A DNA stretch of 64,000 nt from Nonomuraea montanisoli (GCF_013363975.1 NZ_JABWGN010000016.1:124001-188000); one strand, 5' to 3'. Counted from the stretch's first letter, positions 38,116 through 46,750 are shown. Translations and numbers: made by a program. The notes: generated by a model not told the origin, from the letters alone.

Positions 38116-39086
38116 GCGACGTCCTCCTCGGCGAGCAGCGAGGCGAGCGGGGGACGCTCGGCCACGACGACGTTCATGAGCGATGCCTGCCCGTCGAGCC
38201 CGAACTGCAGGAGCGTGCGGGCCGGGGGCTGGGCGGCCACGACCCGTCCCTGACGTTCGAGCCGGGTCCAGGCGGTGTGCAGGATCTGCCCGGACATGCG
38301 GCCGAGCGCGGCGGTGGACTGGTGGGAGTGGACGCGCACGCCCAGGTCGACCTGGGCCATGGCGTCGAGGCCGACGAGCTCCAGCAGGTCCACCAGGAGT
38401 CCCAGCTCGACGCCGTACTCGGTGACGAACGGGACCTGCTCCAGGGTCTCGCGCCGAGCGGCGTACTCACCGCCGAGCGGCTGGTGGAACCCGGCCAGCT
38501 CGGGCCAGAACATGTTGAGGATCGGGCGGGCCACCAGCTCGGTGACCCGTCCGCCGCCTCCCCGCAGCCTCACCCCGTCGGCTCCGGTGAACGGCCGCTC
38601 GAAGGCGCCCTTGACGAACTGGATGCCGGGGTCGGTCAGCAGCGGCCCGAGCAGGCCGGTGACGAAGTGCGCGCCGAAGTCACGCAGGTCGGCGTCGACG
38701 AAGACGACGATGTCCCCGCTGGAGGCCGCCAGTCCCTTCCAGAGGGCCTCGCCCTTCCCGGTGAGGGGCGGCAGGTGGGAGAGCACCGCGTTCTGCGCCA
38801 CGACGCGGGCTCCCGCCGCGGCGGCCCGCTCGGCCGTCGCGTCGGTGGAGTTGGAGTCGACCACGAGAATCTCGTCCACGAGCGGGATCCGCTCGACGAG
38901 TTCGCGGCGGATCACGGTGACGATGTCGCCGACTGTCGGCTCCTCGTCGCGCGCCGGCAGGACGACGCTGACCGTGGTCGTTCCCTTGGCGAGGAGCAGG
39001 GCATCGGGAGCCCACTCGGCCGCGGTGCTCGAGTGGGGACCGTACCATTCCCGAGCCCTGGCCAAGGCCCGCAGATCTGTCTCCAT
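38112..39086 (-). CDS. gpgS: Glucosyl-3-phosphoglycerate synthase
   Basis: GT81 enzyme that joins glucose from an NDP-glucose to 3-phosphoglycerate, first step of glucosylglycerate (a compatible solute) and methylglucose polysaccharides. Its 324 residues fit the usual length of the family. Motifs: VSVVLPARDEEPTVGDIV, EILVVDSNSTDAT, GKGEALWKGL, the metal-binding VFVDADL, and FHQPLGGEYAARRE. No phosphatase (GpgP) gene is next to it. It is divergent from the Gfo/Idh/MocA gene with 98 bp between starts, joining a synthesis unit to a glycoside-processing unit. Confidence 0.9.
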   Translation of the reverse strand: METDLRALARAREWYGPHSSTAAEWAPDALLLAKGTTTVSVVLPARDEEPTVGDIVTVIRRELVERIPLVDEILVVDSNSTDATAERAAAAGARVVAQNAVLSHLPPLTGKGEALWKGLAASSGDIVVFVDADLRDFGAHFVTGLLGPLLTDPGIQFVKGAFERPFTGADGVRLRGGGGRVTELVARPILNMFWPELAGFHQPLGGEYAARRETLEQVPFVTEYGVELGLLVDLLELVGLDAMAQVDLGVRVHSHQSTAALGRMSGQILHTAWTRLERQGRVVAAQPPARTLLQFGLDGQASLMNVVVAERPPLASLLAEEDVA

Positions 39087-39148
39087 GCACTCAGCCCCGT
39101 TCTGTTTAGGGGGTCACGGTCGCGCATATGTTCCCTATTGCCGGGAGT

Positions 39149-39178
39149 TTGAACGTGTTGTTTGATTTTGCGTAAAAG
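39149..39178 (+). promoter_or_regulatory. Candidate promoter of the rightward dehydrogenase operon
   Basis: TTGAAC (39149-39154) and TAAAAG (39173-39178), 18-bp spacer, in a notably A/T-rich spacer between gpgS and the dehydrogenase gene. The -10 ends 6 bp before the ATG at 39185, so the transcript may be leaderless or nearly so. Confidence 0.35.
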
Positions 39179-39184
39179 TGGGAT

Positions 39185-40150
39185 ATGCGAGATGTGTCCT
39201 CAATCACCCGTGTAGGCATCATCGGTGCCGGAAATGTCGCTGCGCGTCACGCGGACGTGCTGTCAGGTTTTCCCGACGTGGTGATCACCGGAATCGCCGA
39301 CGTCGATCCCCTGAAGGCCGAGGCGCTCGCGGAGCGTCATGGAGTCCCGGCTTTTGACGGCCACGCCGGGCTGTTGGAGGCGGGCGGACTCGACGCAGTA
39401 TACGTCTGTGTGCCCCCATTCGCGCACGGTAAGCCCGAGCAAGATGTCCTGTCGTGCAATCTCCCGATTTTTGTCGAAAAACCCCTCGCACTCGACCTGG
39501 AGACCGCGGAAAACATCGCGTCCGAAATTCGGCGGCGCGGCCTGCCGTCGGCGGTCGGCCATCACTGGCGCTACCTGGACGTTCTCGACCGGGCGCGGGA
39601 TCTGCTGGCCGACCGGCCGGTACGGCTGGCGCTCGGCCACTGGCTCGACAAGGTGCCCCCGGTCGGCTGGTGGCTGGATCCGGCCCGCTCGGGCGGCCAG
39701 GTCGTGGAGCAGGCGGTCCACGTCCTGGATCTGGCCCGGGTCCTGGTCGGCGAGGTCGCCATGGTGCACTCCGTGCCCGCCGCGGGCGACGGTCCCGCCG
39801 ACGGGGAGGTGGATCGGGCCGTGGCCGCCGTGCTGCGCTTCGCGGACGGCGCCACGGGCACGCTGGCCACGACGAGCCTGCTGCGCCACAAGCACCGGGC
39901 CGGCCTGGAGGTGTACGCGGACGGCGTCGCCCTGGAGCTGACCGAGACCTCGCTGACCGTCAACGGCACCGAGGTGGTCGAGGACGCGGGCCGGGCGAAG
40001 ACGCTGGTCGACCGGGCGTTCATCGACGCCGTGCGCGACGGGGAGGGCGACGTGCGGGTGCCGTACGACGAGGCGCTGCGCACCCACCGGCTGGCGCTCG
40101 CGCTGGCCCGGTCGGCGACGCTGGGAAGGCCGGTGACGCTCGATGGCTGA
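39185..40150 (+). CDS. Gfo/Idh/MocA-family glycoside dehydrogenase (YcjS-like role)
   Basis: NAD(P)-dependent sugar dehydrogenase, 321 residues. The N-terminal Rossmann motif is VGIIGAGNVAARHADVL; the family motif EKPLALDLETAENIA carries the catalytic-region Lys; the C-terminal alpha/beta domain includes GGQVVEQAVHVLDLARVLVG. The first 300 bp use more A/T at third positions than neighbours. In context with MDR and TIM-barrel partners it most likely oxidises a glucoside at C3, as YcjS does in E. coli. The next gene's ATG overlaps its stop by 8 bp. Confidence 0.85.
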   Translation: MRDVSSITRVGIIGAGNVAARHADVLSGFPDVVITGIADVDPLKAEALAERHGVPAFDGHAGLLEAGGLDAVYVCVPPFAHGKPEQDVLSCNLPIFVEKPLALDLETAENIASEIRRRGLPSAVGHHWRYLDVLDRARDLLADRPVRLALGHWLDKVPPVGWWLDPARSGGQVVEQAVHVLDLARVLVGEVAMVHSVPAAGDGPADGEVDRAVAAVLRFADGATGTLATTSLLRHKHRAGLEVYADGVALELTETSLTVNGTEVVEDAGRAKTLVDRAFIDAVRDGEGDVRVPYDEALRTHRLALALARSATLGRPVTLDG

Positions 40151-41321
40151 CCCCGCGACCGACCCGACGGAAGCGACCCAAGCGACCCAAGCGACCGATG
40201 CGACAGTCCGCAGCAGCGTGCTCTGTGTGGCGGCGCCCGGCGAGGTCACGCTGGTCGAGGAGGAGCTGCCCGCGGTGCCCGAGGGCGGCTTCCGGGTGGA
40301 GACCGTCTACAGCGGGATCTCCGCCGGCACCGAGCTGACCTACGTCAAGGGCACCAACCCGTACCTGGCCGCCTCGTGGGACCGGGCGCTCGGCCTGTTC
40401 CGGCCGGGCGCCCCGGCGCTCGCCTATCCCGTGCGCGGCATCGGGTACATGCAGGTCGGCCGGGTGGCCGAGACCCGCACCGGGGCCGTGCGCGAGGGCG
40501 CGCTGGTGGCCATGGCCTACGGCCACCGCACCGGCTACGTGGCCGACCCGCTGGCGGACCGCTTCGTGGAGCTGCCGCCCGGCCTCGACCCGGTGCTCGG
40601 CGTCTACGTCGCCCACATGGGGCCGATCTGCGCCAACGGGCTGCTGCACGCCGCCGCCGATCTGCACGGGCCGGCCGTGCGTGACCTGGGGGACGGCGTG
40701 CGCGGGCGGCGCGTGGCCGTCGTCGGGGCGGGCGTGGTGGGGCTGCTGACGGCCTCGTTCGCGCTGGAGCACGGCGCGGCGGAGGTCGTGGTGGCCGACG
40801 AGACGCCCGAGCGGCTGCTGATCGCCGAAGCCCTGGGCGCCCGCCCGCTGGCCGTGAACGCGGGCGACGGCGACCCGGCGGCGGAGCTGAAGCGCCGCTG
40901 GCGGCACGGCCCCGACGACCGGGGCGCCGACGTGGTGTTCCAGTGCCGCGGGCAGGCCAGGGCGCTCGCGCTGGCCCTGCGGATGCTGCGCCCGCAGGGC
41001 ACGGTCGTGGACCTCGCCTTCTACACCCAGGGGGCGGACGAGGTGCGGCTCGGCGAGGAGTTCCACCACAACGGGCTGTCGCTGCGGTGCGCGCAGATCG
41101 GCCGGGTGCCGCGCGGGCTCGCCCACGCCTGGGACCGGGAGCGGCTGTCGTACGAGACGGTCGCCCTGCTCGAACGGCGTGGTGCGGCGCTACGCGAGCA
41201 CCTCGTCACCGAGGTCGCCGGCTTCGCCGAGGCGCCGCGCCTCCTCGCGGATCTGGCCGCCCGCCGGCGTCACTCCGTCCAGGCCGTCCTGCGCGGCGAC
41301 GTCCAGGATGAGGGCGGCTGA
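40143..41321 (+). CDS. MDR-family dehydrogenase 1 (YcjQ-like role)
   Basis: Medium-chain dehydrogenase, 392 residues. After a Thr/Ala-rich leader (EATQATQATDATV) come SGISAGTELTYVKGTNPYL, the nucleotide motif VVGAGVVGLLTASFAL and the family hallmark GEEFHHNGLSLRCAQIG. The four-Cys structural zinc lobe of classical alcohol dehydrogenases is missing, and GTE replaces the catalytic Cys-x-GTD. These features match the YcjQ/BchC-like group that works on 3-keto-glycosides. It is a paralogue of the leftward gene at 43296. Its 3' end overlaps the convergent hydrolase gene by 132 bp, unusually long. Confidence 0.82.
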   Translation: MADPATDPTEATQATQATDATVRSSVLCVAAPGEVTLVEEELPAVPEGGFRVETVYSGISAGTELTYVKGTNPYLAASWDRALGLFRPGAPALAYPVRGIGYMQVGRVAETRTGAVREGALVAMAYGHRTGYVADPLADRFVELPPGLDPVLGVYVAHMGPICANGLLHAAADLHGPAVRDLGDGVRGRRVAVVGAGVVGLLTASFALEHGAAEVVVADETPERLLIAEALGARPLAVNAGDGDPAAELKRRWRHGPDDRGADVVFQCRGQARALALALRMLRPQGTVVDLAFYTQGADEVRLGEEFHHNGLSLRCAQIGRVPRGLAHAWDRERLSYETVALLERRGAALREHLVTEVAGFAEAPRLLADLAARRRHSVQAVLRGDVQDEGG

Positions 41322-42509
41322 CCAGCTGAAGTCGTGGCAGCCGTGCCCTTCCAGCGTGAACGGGTCGAAGTACTCGCGGAACCCGGACGCGGTGACGGCC
41401 CTGACCATGCCCTCGGCCAGCGGCGCGGCCAGGTCGGGCCGGCGTCGCCGCAGGCCCCGCCAGATCAGCCAGGTGAGGTTGATCCAGGCGGGGCCCCGCC
41501 AGTAGCGCACCGGGTCGAACTCGGGCGCGGCCGGGGCGAAGCTGGGCACGACGCCGTCCTTGAGCCCGAACCGGTCGAGCCCGGTGCCGATCAGCTCGTT
41601 GACCAGCTCACGGGGCAGGCCGGGCAGCATGAGCGGGGTCAGTCCGGCGGCGCTGTTGGAGCGCACGAGGCAGCCGGTGAGCACGTCGCGGGCGTGGAAG
41701 AGGCCGTCGTCGTAGAGGTGCTCGGCCATCGCGGAGGTGACGGCGGCGGCCTCCCGGGCGTGCGGCTCGGGGTCGAGCCCGATCACCCGCGCGATCCGCC
41801 CCAGCGCCACCTCCGCCACACCGTACGCGGCGTTGAACAGCGGGTCCTCCACCCGGAAGGCGTCGGAGCGGCGGTAGCCGGTGTCGCGGTAGGCGCGGGC
41901 GAGGGAGGTGTAGCGCGCGTAGTCGCGGTCGGTGGGCCGCTCCTCCACGCTGACGTGGGTGGTGTCGCGGCGCACGAACGCGGACGGCTCGGGCTCGACG
42001 ACGGCCAGTGGCAGGTCCCAGGCCGGGCTGTTGTCCATGCCCGACTCCCAGGGGTGCACGATCGAGATCAGCCCCTCGGGCGAGCGCCGGGCCGAGCGCA
42101 GGAACTCCTGCTGGGCGACCAGGCGCGGATAGATCCGCCGCAGGAAGGCCGGGTCGGGCTCGGCCAGGTGGACGCGCCAGGCGGCCAGCGCGTGGACGGG
42201 CGGCTGCACGATCCCCGAGGTCCTGACCCCGGACGGGGCGCTGACCTGCCAGAACTCCGGGCCGGGGAAGTAGGCGCCCTCGGGCACCGCCGGGTTGAAC
42301 ACGATGTGCGGCACCCGGCCGTCGCGCCACTGCGCGCCGAACAGCGTCAGCAGCTCCGAGCGGGCCCGGCGCGGCGACCACCGGGCGTTGCCGATCGCGA
42401 TGAAGGCGGAGTCCCAGCTCCACTGGTGGGGGTAGAGGGTGCGGGAGGGGACCGTGTAGCTGCCGTCCCAGTTGGCGACGAGCACGCGGACGGCGTCGCG
42501 GAGGATCAT
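41190..42509 (-). CDS. GH63-type glycoside hydrolase, probable glucosylglycerate hydrolase
   Basis: 439 residues with an (alpha/alpha)6-barrel pattern of the GH63/MGH1 class; mycobacterial glucosylglycerate hydrolase is of the same class and about 446 residues. Visible: LYPHQWSWDSAFIAIGNARW, the acidic catalytic-region motif HPWESGMDNSPAWD, RYWRGPAWINLTWLIWRGL, and the C-terminal FDPFTLEGHGCHDFSWSAAL with a conserved Glu. Close placement by gpgS supports glucosylglycerate (or mannosylglycerate) as substrate. No signal peptide, so it acts on cytoplasmic or imported substrate. It overlaps the upstream epimerase by 4 bp, and its last 44 codons overlap the convergent MDR gene. Confidence 0.8.
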   Translation of the reverse strand: MILRDAVRVLVANWDGSYTVPSRTLYPHQWSWDSAFIAIGNARWSPRRARSELLTLFGAQWRDGRVPHIVFNPAVPEGAYFPGPEFWQVSAPSGVRTSGIVQPPVHALAAWRVHLAEPDPAFLRRIYPRLVAQQEFLRSARRSPEGLISIVHPWESGMDNSPAWDLPLAVVEPEPSAFVRRDTTHVSVEERPTDRDYARYTSLARAYRDTGYRRSDAFRVEDPLFNAAYGVAEVALGRIARVIGLDPEPHAREAAAVTSAMAEHLYDDGLFHARDVLTGCLVRSNSAAGLTPLMLPGLPRELVNELIGTGLDRFGLKDGVVPSFAPAAPEFDPVRYWRGPAWINLTWLIWRGLRRRRPDLAAPLAEGMVRAVTASGFREYFDPFTLEGHGCHDFSWSAALILDVAAQDGLDGVTPAGGQIREEARRLGEAGDLGDEVLA

Positions 42510-43291
42510 AGGAATTTCCTGATGAAGGAGGCGGTCTGGGGAAGGACGATCTCCGGCTCACCCCGAAGGCGGCATTCCAGCGCGAGATAGCCGTCGTAGC
42601 CGGCGGCGTCGAGGGCGGCGAGCTGCGCCGCCCAGTCGAGGTGGCCGGTGCCGGGCTGGTTGCGGTTGGACTCGCTGACCTGCATGTGCGCGAGGTAGGG
42701 GGCGGCCTCCAGGATCGAGCGGCAGGGATCGTCCTCCTCGATGTTCATGTGGTACGTGTCACCTGCCACCCGGATCGTGTCCATCGAACAGTACGACACC
42801 GCCTCGGCCAGCGTGTTCACCATGTGGTTCTCGTACCGGTTGAGCGGCTCCAGCATGATGAGCACGCCGTTGCGCTGGGCGTGCTCGCCCAGCGTGGCCA
42901 GCGCCTCGGCCAGCACCTCGCGGTCCTCGTCGGGGCCGCGGGGCGGCTCGAACGGCGGCAGCCGGCGCGAGAACTGCCCCCAGGAGGCCGGGGTCATGAC
43001 GCCGATGCCGCCCAGCTCGGCGATCACGGTGAGCTGGGACCTGAGCTGCTGGATGGCGTCCTTGCGCAGGACCGGGTCGAAGTCGCCGATGAAGTGCGGC
43101 ATGTCCACGCACACGGTCGGCATCACGACGCCGTCGGCGCGGGCCCGCTTGAGCTCGGTGAGGCGGGTGGCGAAGTGGAAGTCGCCCTTGCCGCGCAGCT
43201 CGATGGCGTCGAAGCCGGCGTCGAGCGCGAAGGCGAACTTCTCCTGCAGGGTGCGGCCGGGCAGAAGCTGCTCCTGGACGGAAAGCTGCAC
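42506..43291 (-). CDS. Sugar epimerase/isomerase, AP-endonuclease-2 fold (1)
   Basis: TIM-barrel protein of 261 residues in the xylose-isomerase-like superfamily. Metal ligands expected of the family are visible: Glu in MLEPLNRYENH, Asp/His in AGDTYHMNIEEDD, His in TGHLDW, Glu in ALECRLRG. In E. coli the equivalent YcjR epimerises C4 of a 3-keto-glycoside with a Mn(II) site; some relatives instead cleave 3-keto-glycosides by elimination. Translation is coupled to the hydrolase (ATGA overlap). Second gene of the leftward operon, 4 bp after MDR 2. Confidence 0.85.
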   Translation of the reverse strand: MQLSVQEQLLPGRTLQEKFAFALDAGFDAIELRGKGDFHFATRLTELKRARADGVVMPTVCVDMPHFIGDFDPVLRKDAIQQLRSQLTVIAELGGIGVMTPASWGQFSRRLPPFEPPRGPDEDREVLAEALATLGEHAQRNGVLIMLEPLNRYENHMVNTLAEAVSYCSMDTIRVAGDTYHMNIEEDDPCRSILEAAPYLAHMQVSESNRNQPGTGHLDWAAQLAALDAAGYDGYLALECRLRGEPEIVLPQTASFIRKFL

Positions 43292-43295
43292 TGTC

Positions 43296-44324
43296 TCACT
43301 CCTCGAATCGGAAGACGAGCTGGAGGACGTCCGCCTGCCGGTGGTCGAGCAGCTCGAAGGCCGCGGCGGCGTCGCCGGCCGGGACCACGTGGCTGACCAG
43401 CCCGAGCACGCCCACCTCGGCCCGGTGGACGAGCTCCATGAACGTGCGCTGGAGCCGCTCGACGTCCCAGCGGTGCGACAGCCAGGAGGCGACGCCGCCG
43501 ATCTGCGAGGAGACGAGCTGCACCTGGTTGTGGTGGAACTCCTCGCCGAGCCGCAGGCCGGTCGCGTCGCCCTGGTAGAAGCCGGCGGCGACGACCCGGC
43601 CGCCCCTGCGCACGGTCCGGATGGCCTCGTGCAGGCCCAGGTGGCTGCCGCTCAGCTCGATGGCGGCGTCGGCGCCCTCGACGCGCTTGCGGACCAGCTC
43701 GGCGACCGAGCCGGCGCGTACGTCGAAGGTCTCGGCGGCGCCGAAGGCGCGGGCCAGCTCCAGCCGGGCGGGGATGGCGTCGGCCGCGACGACCCGGGCG
43801 CCGCTGAGCACGGCCAGCCGGGTGGCGAGCAGGCCGATGACGCCCTGTCCGAAGACGGCGAGCTGGTCGCCGAGATGGACGTCGGCGGCGTGGACGGCGT
43901 TGAGCGCGATGGCGCCGACGCGGGCGAACACGCCGGTCAGCGGGTCGGCGGAGGGCGGCAGCACGTGACCGGCCAGCCGCTCGGCGGGCACGACGGCCTC
44001 GGCCCGGTGGCCCCAGATGCCCCACACGAGGCTGCCGACGGGCGGGTCGGCGACGTCGGGCGCGGCCTCGACGACCTCGCCGACCTCCTGGTAGCCCCAG
44101 CCCGTGAGGGGGTAGGCGTGGGTGCGGCCGTCCACGAAGAGCCGGCGCCCGACGTCCCAGCGGCGGGTGAGGTACGGGTTGGTCCCGCGGTAGGCGGTGA
44201 GTTCGGTACCGGCCGAAACCCCGGAGTAGAGCGTGCGGACCCGGACGGAGCCCGGGTCGAGAGCGGCGGGCGGCTCGGAGCCGACAAGGACACGGCCCGG
44301 CCCTTCAAACGTGATGACGCGCAT
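43296..44324 (-). CDS. MDR-family dehydrogenase 2 (YcjQ-like role)
   Basis: 342-residue medium-chain dehydrogenase, paralogous to the gene at 40143: it shares YSGVSAGTELTAYRGTNPYL, FGQGVIGLLATRLAVLSGA and GEEFHHNQVQLVSSQIGG. It also lacks the structural zinc Cys lobe. Predicted to oxidise or reduce at C3 of a glycoside with NAD(P). Start taken as ATG 44324, where similarity begins; GGGGGA touches it with almost no spacer, so a TTG at 44351 or leaderless translation is possible. First gene of the leftward operon MDR-epimerase-hydrolase. Confidence 0.82.
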   Translation of the reverse strand: MRVITFEGPGRVLVGSEPPAALDPGSVRVRTLYSGVSAGTELTAYRGTNPYLTRRWDVGRRLFVDGRTHAYPLTGWGYQEVGEVVEAAPDVADPPVGSLVWGIWGHRAEAVVPAERLAGHVLPPSADPLTGVFARVGAIALNAVHAADVHLGDQLAVFGQGVIGLLATRLAVLSGARVVAADAIPARLELARAFGAAETFDVRAGSVAELVRKRVEGADAAIELSGSHLGLHEAIRTVRRGGRVVAAGFYQGDATGLRLGEEFHHNQVQLVSSQIGGVASWLSHRWDVERLQRTFMELVHRAEVGVLGLVSHVVPAGDAAAAFELLDHRQADVLQLVFRFEE

Positions 44325-44391
44325 TCCCCCACGCTTACGATTATTGATCAAACGGAAGTCAAGGAATTAGTACGAACATGCAGACCATAGT

Positions 44392-44423
44392 TGAGCGGAT
44401 AGCACTCTTAAGTCTAGGACTTC
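44392..44423 (+). promoter_or_regulatory. Promoter and operator between divergent sugar operons
   Basis: TTGAGC (44392-44397) and TAGGAC (44416-44421), 18-bp spacer, fit a rightward promoter. The -10 lies inside a perfect dyad AAGTC-TAG-GACTT (44411-44423). A second palindrome TTGATCAA lies near 44346-44353 by the leftward start. Candidate binding site for the ROK repressor encoded at the end of the rightward operon. Confidence 0.5.
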
Positions 44424-44437
44424 GTTAGGAGGTAAGA

Positions 44438-45325
44438 ATGAAATTGGGTTTCCTGACCGCCTGTCTTCCCGAGCTCGATCTCGTGGATGTCGCCCGGTGG
44501 GCCGTCGAGCAGGGTTACGAGGCGCTCGAAGTCGCCGGATGGCCGTCGACGGATACCCGAAATCACATCAGAGTGGACCGTTTCGACGGCGCCGAATGCG
44601 AGCGGGTCGGGCGAATCTTCGCAGAGACCGGACTCACCCTTTCCTCGATCGCCTATTACGAGAACAATCTGCACCCTCGCGCAGGGGCGGAGGTGAACGC
44701 GCACGTGCGCCGCTGCGTGGACGCCGCCGCGGCGCTCGGCTGCCCCACGGTCGGCACGTTCGTCGGCCGCGACCCCGGCCTGTCGGTCCGCGACAACCTC
44801 GAACGCGCCGACGGCGTCTTCCGCCCCCTCGTCGCCTACGCCCGCGACCACGGCGTGGACCTGGTCATCGAGAACTGCCTGATGAAGAGCTGGCATCCCG
44901 ACGGCTACCCGGGCAACCTGGCCTACTCCCCCGAGCTGTGGGAGTGGATGTTCACGCTCGGGCTGCGGCTCAACTACGACCCCTCGCACCTGGTGGCGCT
45001 CGGCATCGACCCCGTCGCGGCGGCCATGCCGTACGTGTCGCAGATCGCGCACGTGCAGGCCAAGGACGTCGAGCTGCTGCCGGGCACCATCAACCGCTTC
45101 GGCTACTACGGCCCGATCAGCGGCGAGAAGGGCTGGTACCGCTTCCGGGTGCCGGGGCTGGGGCAGATCCAGTGGGGCGAGGTGATCGGCGCGCTGCGCC
45201 GGGGCGGCTACGACGGGGTGGTCTCGGTCGAGCACGAGGACCCCGAGTGGACCGGCAGCACGGAGAGGGTACAGAGCGGTCTCGGTATCGCGTACCGGAC
45301 GTTGCGTCACCTTGTGCGGGGGTAA
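44438..45325 (+). CDS. Sugar epimerase/isomerase, AP-endonuclease-2 fold (2)
   Basis: 295-residue xylose-isomerase-like TIM barrel. Expected metal ligands: Glu in VIENCLMKSWHP, Asp/His in NYDPSHLVALGID, His and Asp in HVQAKDVELLPG, Glu in VSVEHEDPEW. It starts MKLGFLTACLPELDLVDVAR after a strong AGGAGG 6 bp upstream. It is not a close copy of the leftward epimerase and is nearer the general inosose/hydroxypyruvate-isomerase-like type. It leads the rightward operon with an ABC importer and a ROK regulator. Opening codons are A/T-richer than average. Confidence 0.85.
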   Translation: MKLGFLTACLPELDLVDVARWAVEQGYEALEVAGWPSTDTRNHIRVDRFDGAECERVGRIFAETGLTLSSIAYYENNLHPRAGAEVNAHVRRCVDAAAALGCPTVGTFVGRDPGLSVRDNLERADGVFRPLVAYARDHGVDLVIENCLMKSWHPDGYPGNLAYSPELWEWMFTLGLRLNYDPSHLVALGIDPVAAAMPYVSQIAHVQAKDVELLPGTINRFGYYGPISGEKGWYRFRVPGLGQIQWGEVIGALRRGGYDGVVSVEHEDPEWTGSTERVQSGLGIAYRTLRHLVRG

Positions 45326-45358
45326 GGGCGGCATATCCCCGTGGACGAGGAGCGCGCC

Positions 45359-46750
45359 ATGCCGAAGAGCACCACCGCCGTCCTCAGTGTCACCCTGATG
45401 GCTGCCGCCACGAGTGTCACCCTGATGGCCGCCGCCACGCTGACCGCGTGCGGCGGCGGGAACGAGAGGGCGGCCAACGAGATCACCGTCTGGACCGAGG
45501 AGAACCTCCCGGACCGGATGGCCGTGCAGCAGCGGATCGCCGCCGACTTCACCAAGAAGACCGGGATCAAGGTGAACCTGGTCGGAGTGGCCGAGGACCA
45601 GTTCAGCCAGATCGTCACCTCGGCCGCGGCCGCCGGCAAGCTGCCCGACGTCATCGGGGCCCTCCCGCTGTCGTCGGTGCGCGAGCTGGAGGCCGACGAC
45701 CTGCTCGACACCGACACCCCGGCCAAGGTCGTCGACCAGCTCGGCCGCGACTCGTTCTCGCGGCGCGCCCTCGACCTCGACAGCTCCGGCGGGAAGCTGC
45801 TGGCCGTGCCCAGCGACGGCTGGGCCCAGCTCGTCCTCTACCGCAAGGACCTGTTCGACAAGGCGGGCCTGGCGCCGCCCGACACGTACGAGGCGCTGGA
45901 GGCGGCGGCGCGCAAGCTCAACACCGGCGGCGTCGCCGGCATCACGCTGGCCATCGCGCCCAAGGACTCCTTCACCGCGCAGAGCTTCGAGCACGTGGCC
46001 CTGGCCAACGGCTGCCAGCTCGTGGACGCCTCCGGCAACGTCACGCTCGACTCGCCGCAGTGCGTGAAGGCGTTCGGCTTCTACGCCGGGCTGGTCAAGA
46101 ACTACTCGGTCAAGGGCAAGCAGGACGTCGACTCGACCCGCGCCACCTACTTCTCCGGCAAGGCGGCCATGGTCATCTGGTCGTCGTTCATCCTCGACGA
46201 GCTGGCGGGGCTGCGCAAGGACGCGCTGCCGAGCTGCGCGCAGTGCAAGGACGACCCGGGATGGCTGGCGAAGAACACGGGCGTCGTCACCGCCCTGAAG
46301 GGGCCGGACGGCAGCGCGCCCGCCCAGTACGGGGAGATCGTCTCGTGGGTCGTCACCCGCGACGCGGCCAAGGACCCCGCCGCCAAGTTCGTCGCGTACG
46401 CCATGAACGAGGGCTACGAGCGGTGGATCGGGATGGCGCCGGAGGGCAAGTTCCCCACCCGCAAGAGCTACGCCGCCGCCTGGAACAAGCTGCCCGCCGG
46501 CGTCGACACGAAGAAGCCGCTGGCCGAGGTCTACCCGGCCGCCGTGCTGGACGCGCTGCGCGCCGGCCCCGACAGCTTCGCCCGCTGGGGCATCACGCAG
46601 GGCCAGGGCAAGCTGGTGGGCGCCACGATGGGCGAGCTGCCGGTGCCGAAGGCGCTCAGCCAGGTCGTGGACGGCTCGCTGACGCCCGAGCAGGCCGCCG
46701 CCCAGGCCAAGAAGGACGTCGAGACCATCAAGCGCGGGATCCGCCAGTGA
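45359..46750 (+). CDS. Lipoprotein sugar-binding protein of the ROK-linked importer
   Basis: Family 1 solute-binding protein, 463 residues, exported and lipid-anchored: lipobox LTAC with Cys31. The signal peptide contains a perfect in-frame nine-residue duplication, SVTLMAAAT twice, from a 27-bp DNA repeat. Mature region EITVWTEENLPDRMAVQQRI and PDVIGALPLSSVRELEADDL are typical of oligosaccharide-binding proteins. GAGGAG precedes the ATG at 45359. Ligand unknown; the operon context suggests a glycoside such as glucosylglycerate. Confidence 0.9.
   Translation: MPKSTTAVLSVTLMAAATSVTLMAAATLTACGGGNERAANEITVWTEENLPDRMAVQQRIAADFTKKTGIKVNLVGVAEDQFSQIVTSAAAAGKLPDVIGALPLSSVRELEADDLLDTDTPAKVVDQLGRDSFSRRALDLDSSGGKLLAVPSDGWAQLVLYRKDLFDKAGLAPPDTYEALEAAARKLNTGGVAGITLAIAPKDSFTAQSFEHVALANGCQLVDASGNVTLDSPQCVKAFGFYAGLVKNYSVKGKQDVDSTRATYFSGKAAMVIWSSFILDELAGLRKDALPSCAQCKDDPGWLAKNTGVVTALKGPDGSAPAQYGEIVSWVVTRDAAKDPAAKFVAYAMNEGYERWIGMAPEGKFPTRKSYAAAWNKLPAGVDTKKPLAEVYPAAVLDALRAGPDSFARWGITQGQGKLVGATMGELPVPKALSQVVDGSLTPEQAAAQAKKDVETIKRGIRQ
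45386..45439 (+). repeat. 27-bp direct duplication in the signal-peptide coding region
   Basis: AGTGTCACCCTGATGGC-TGCCGCCACG (45386-45412) is repeated at 45413-45439 with one base change. It lengthens the hydrophobic core of the lipoprotein signal by nine residues and keeps the frame. Confidence 0.9.
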
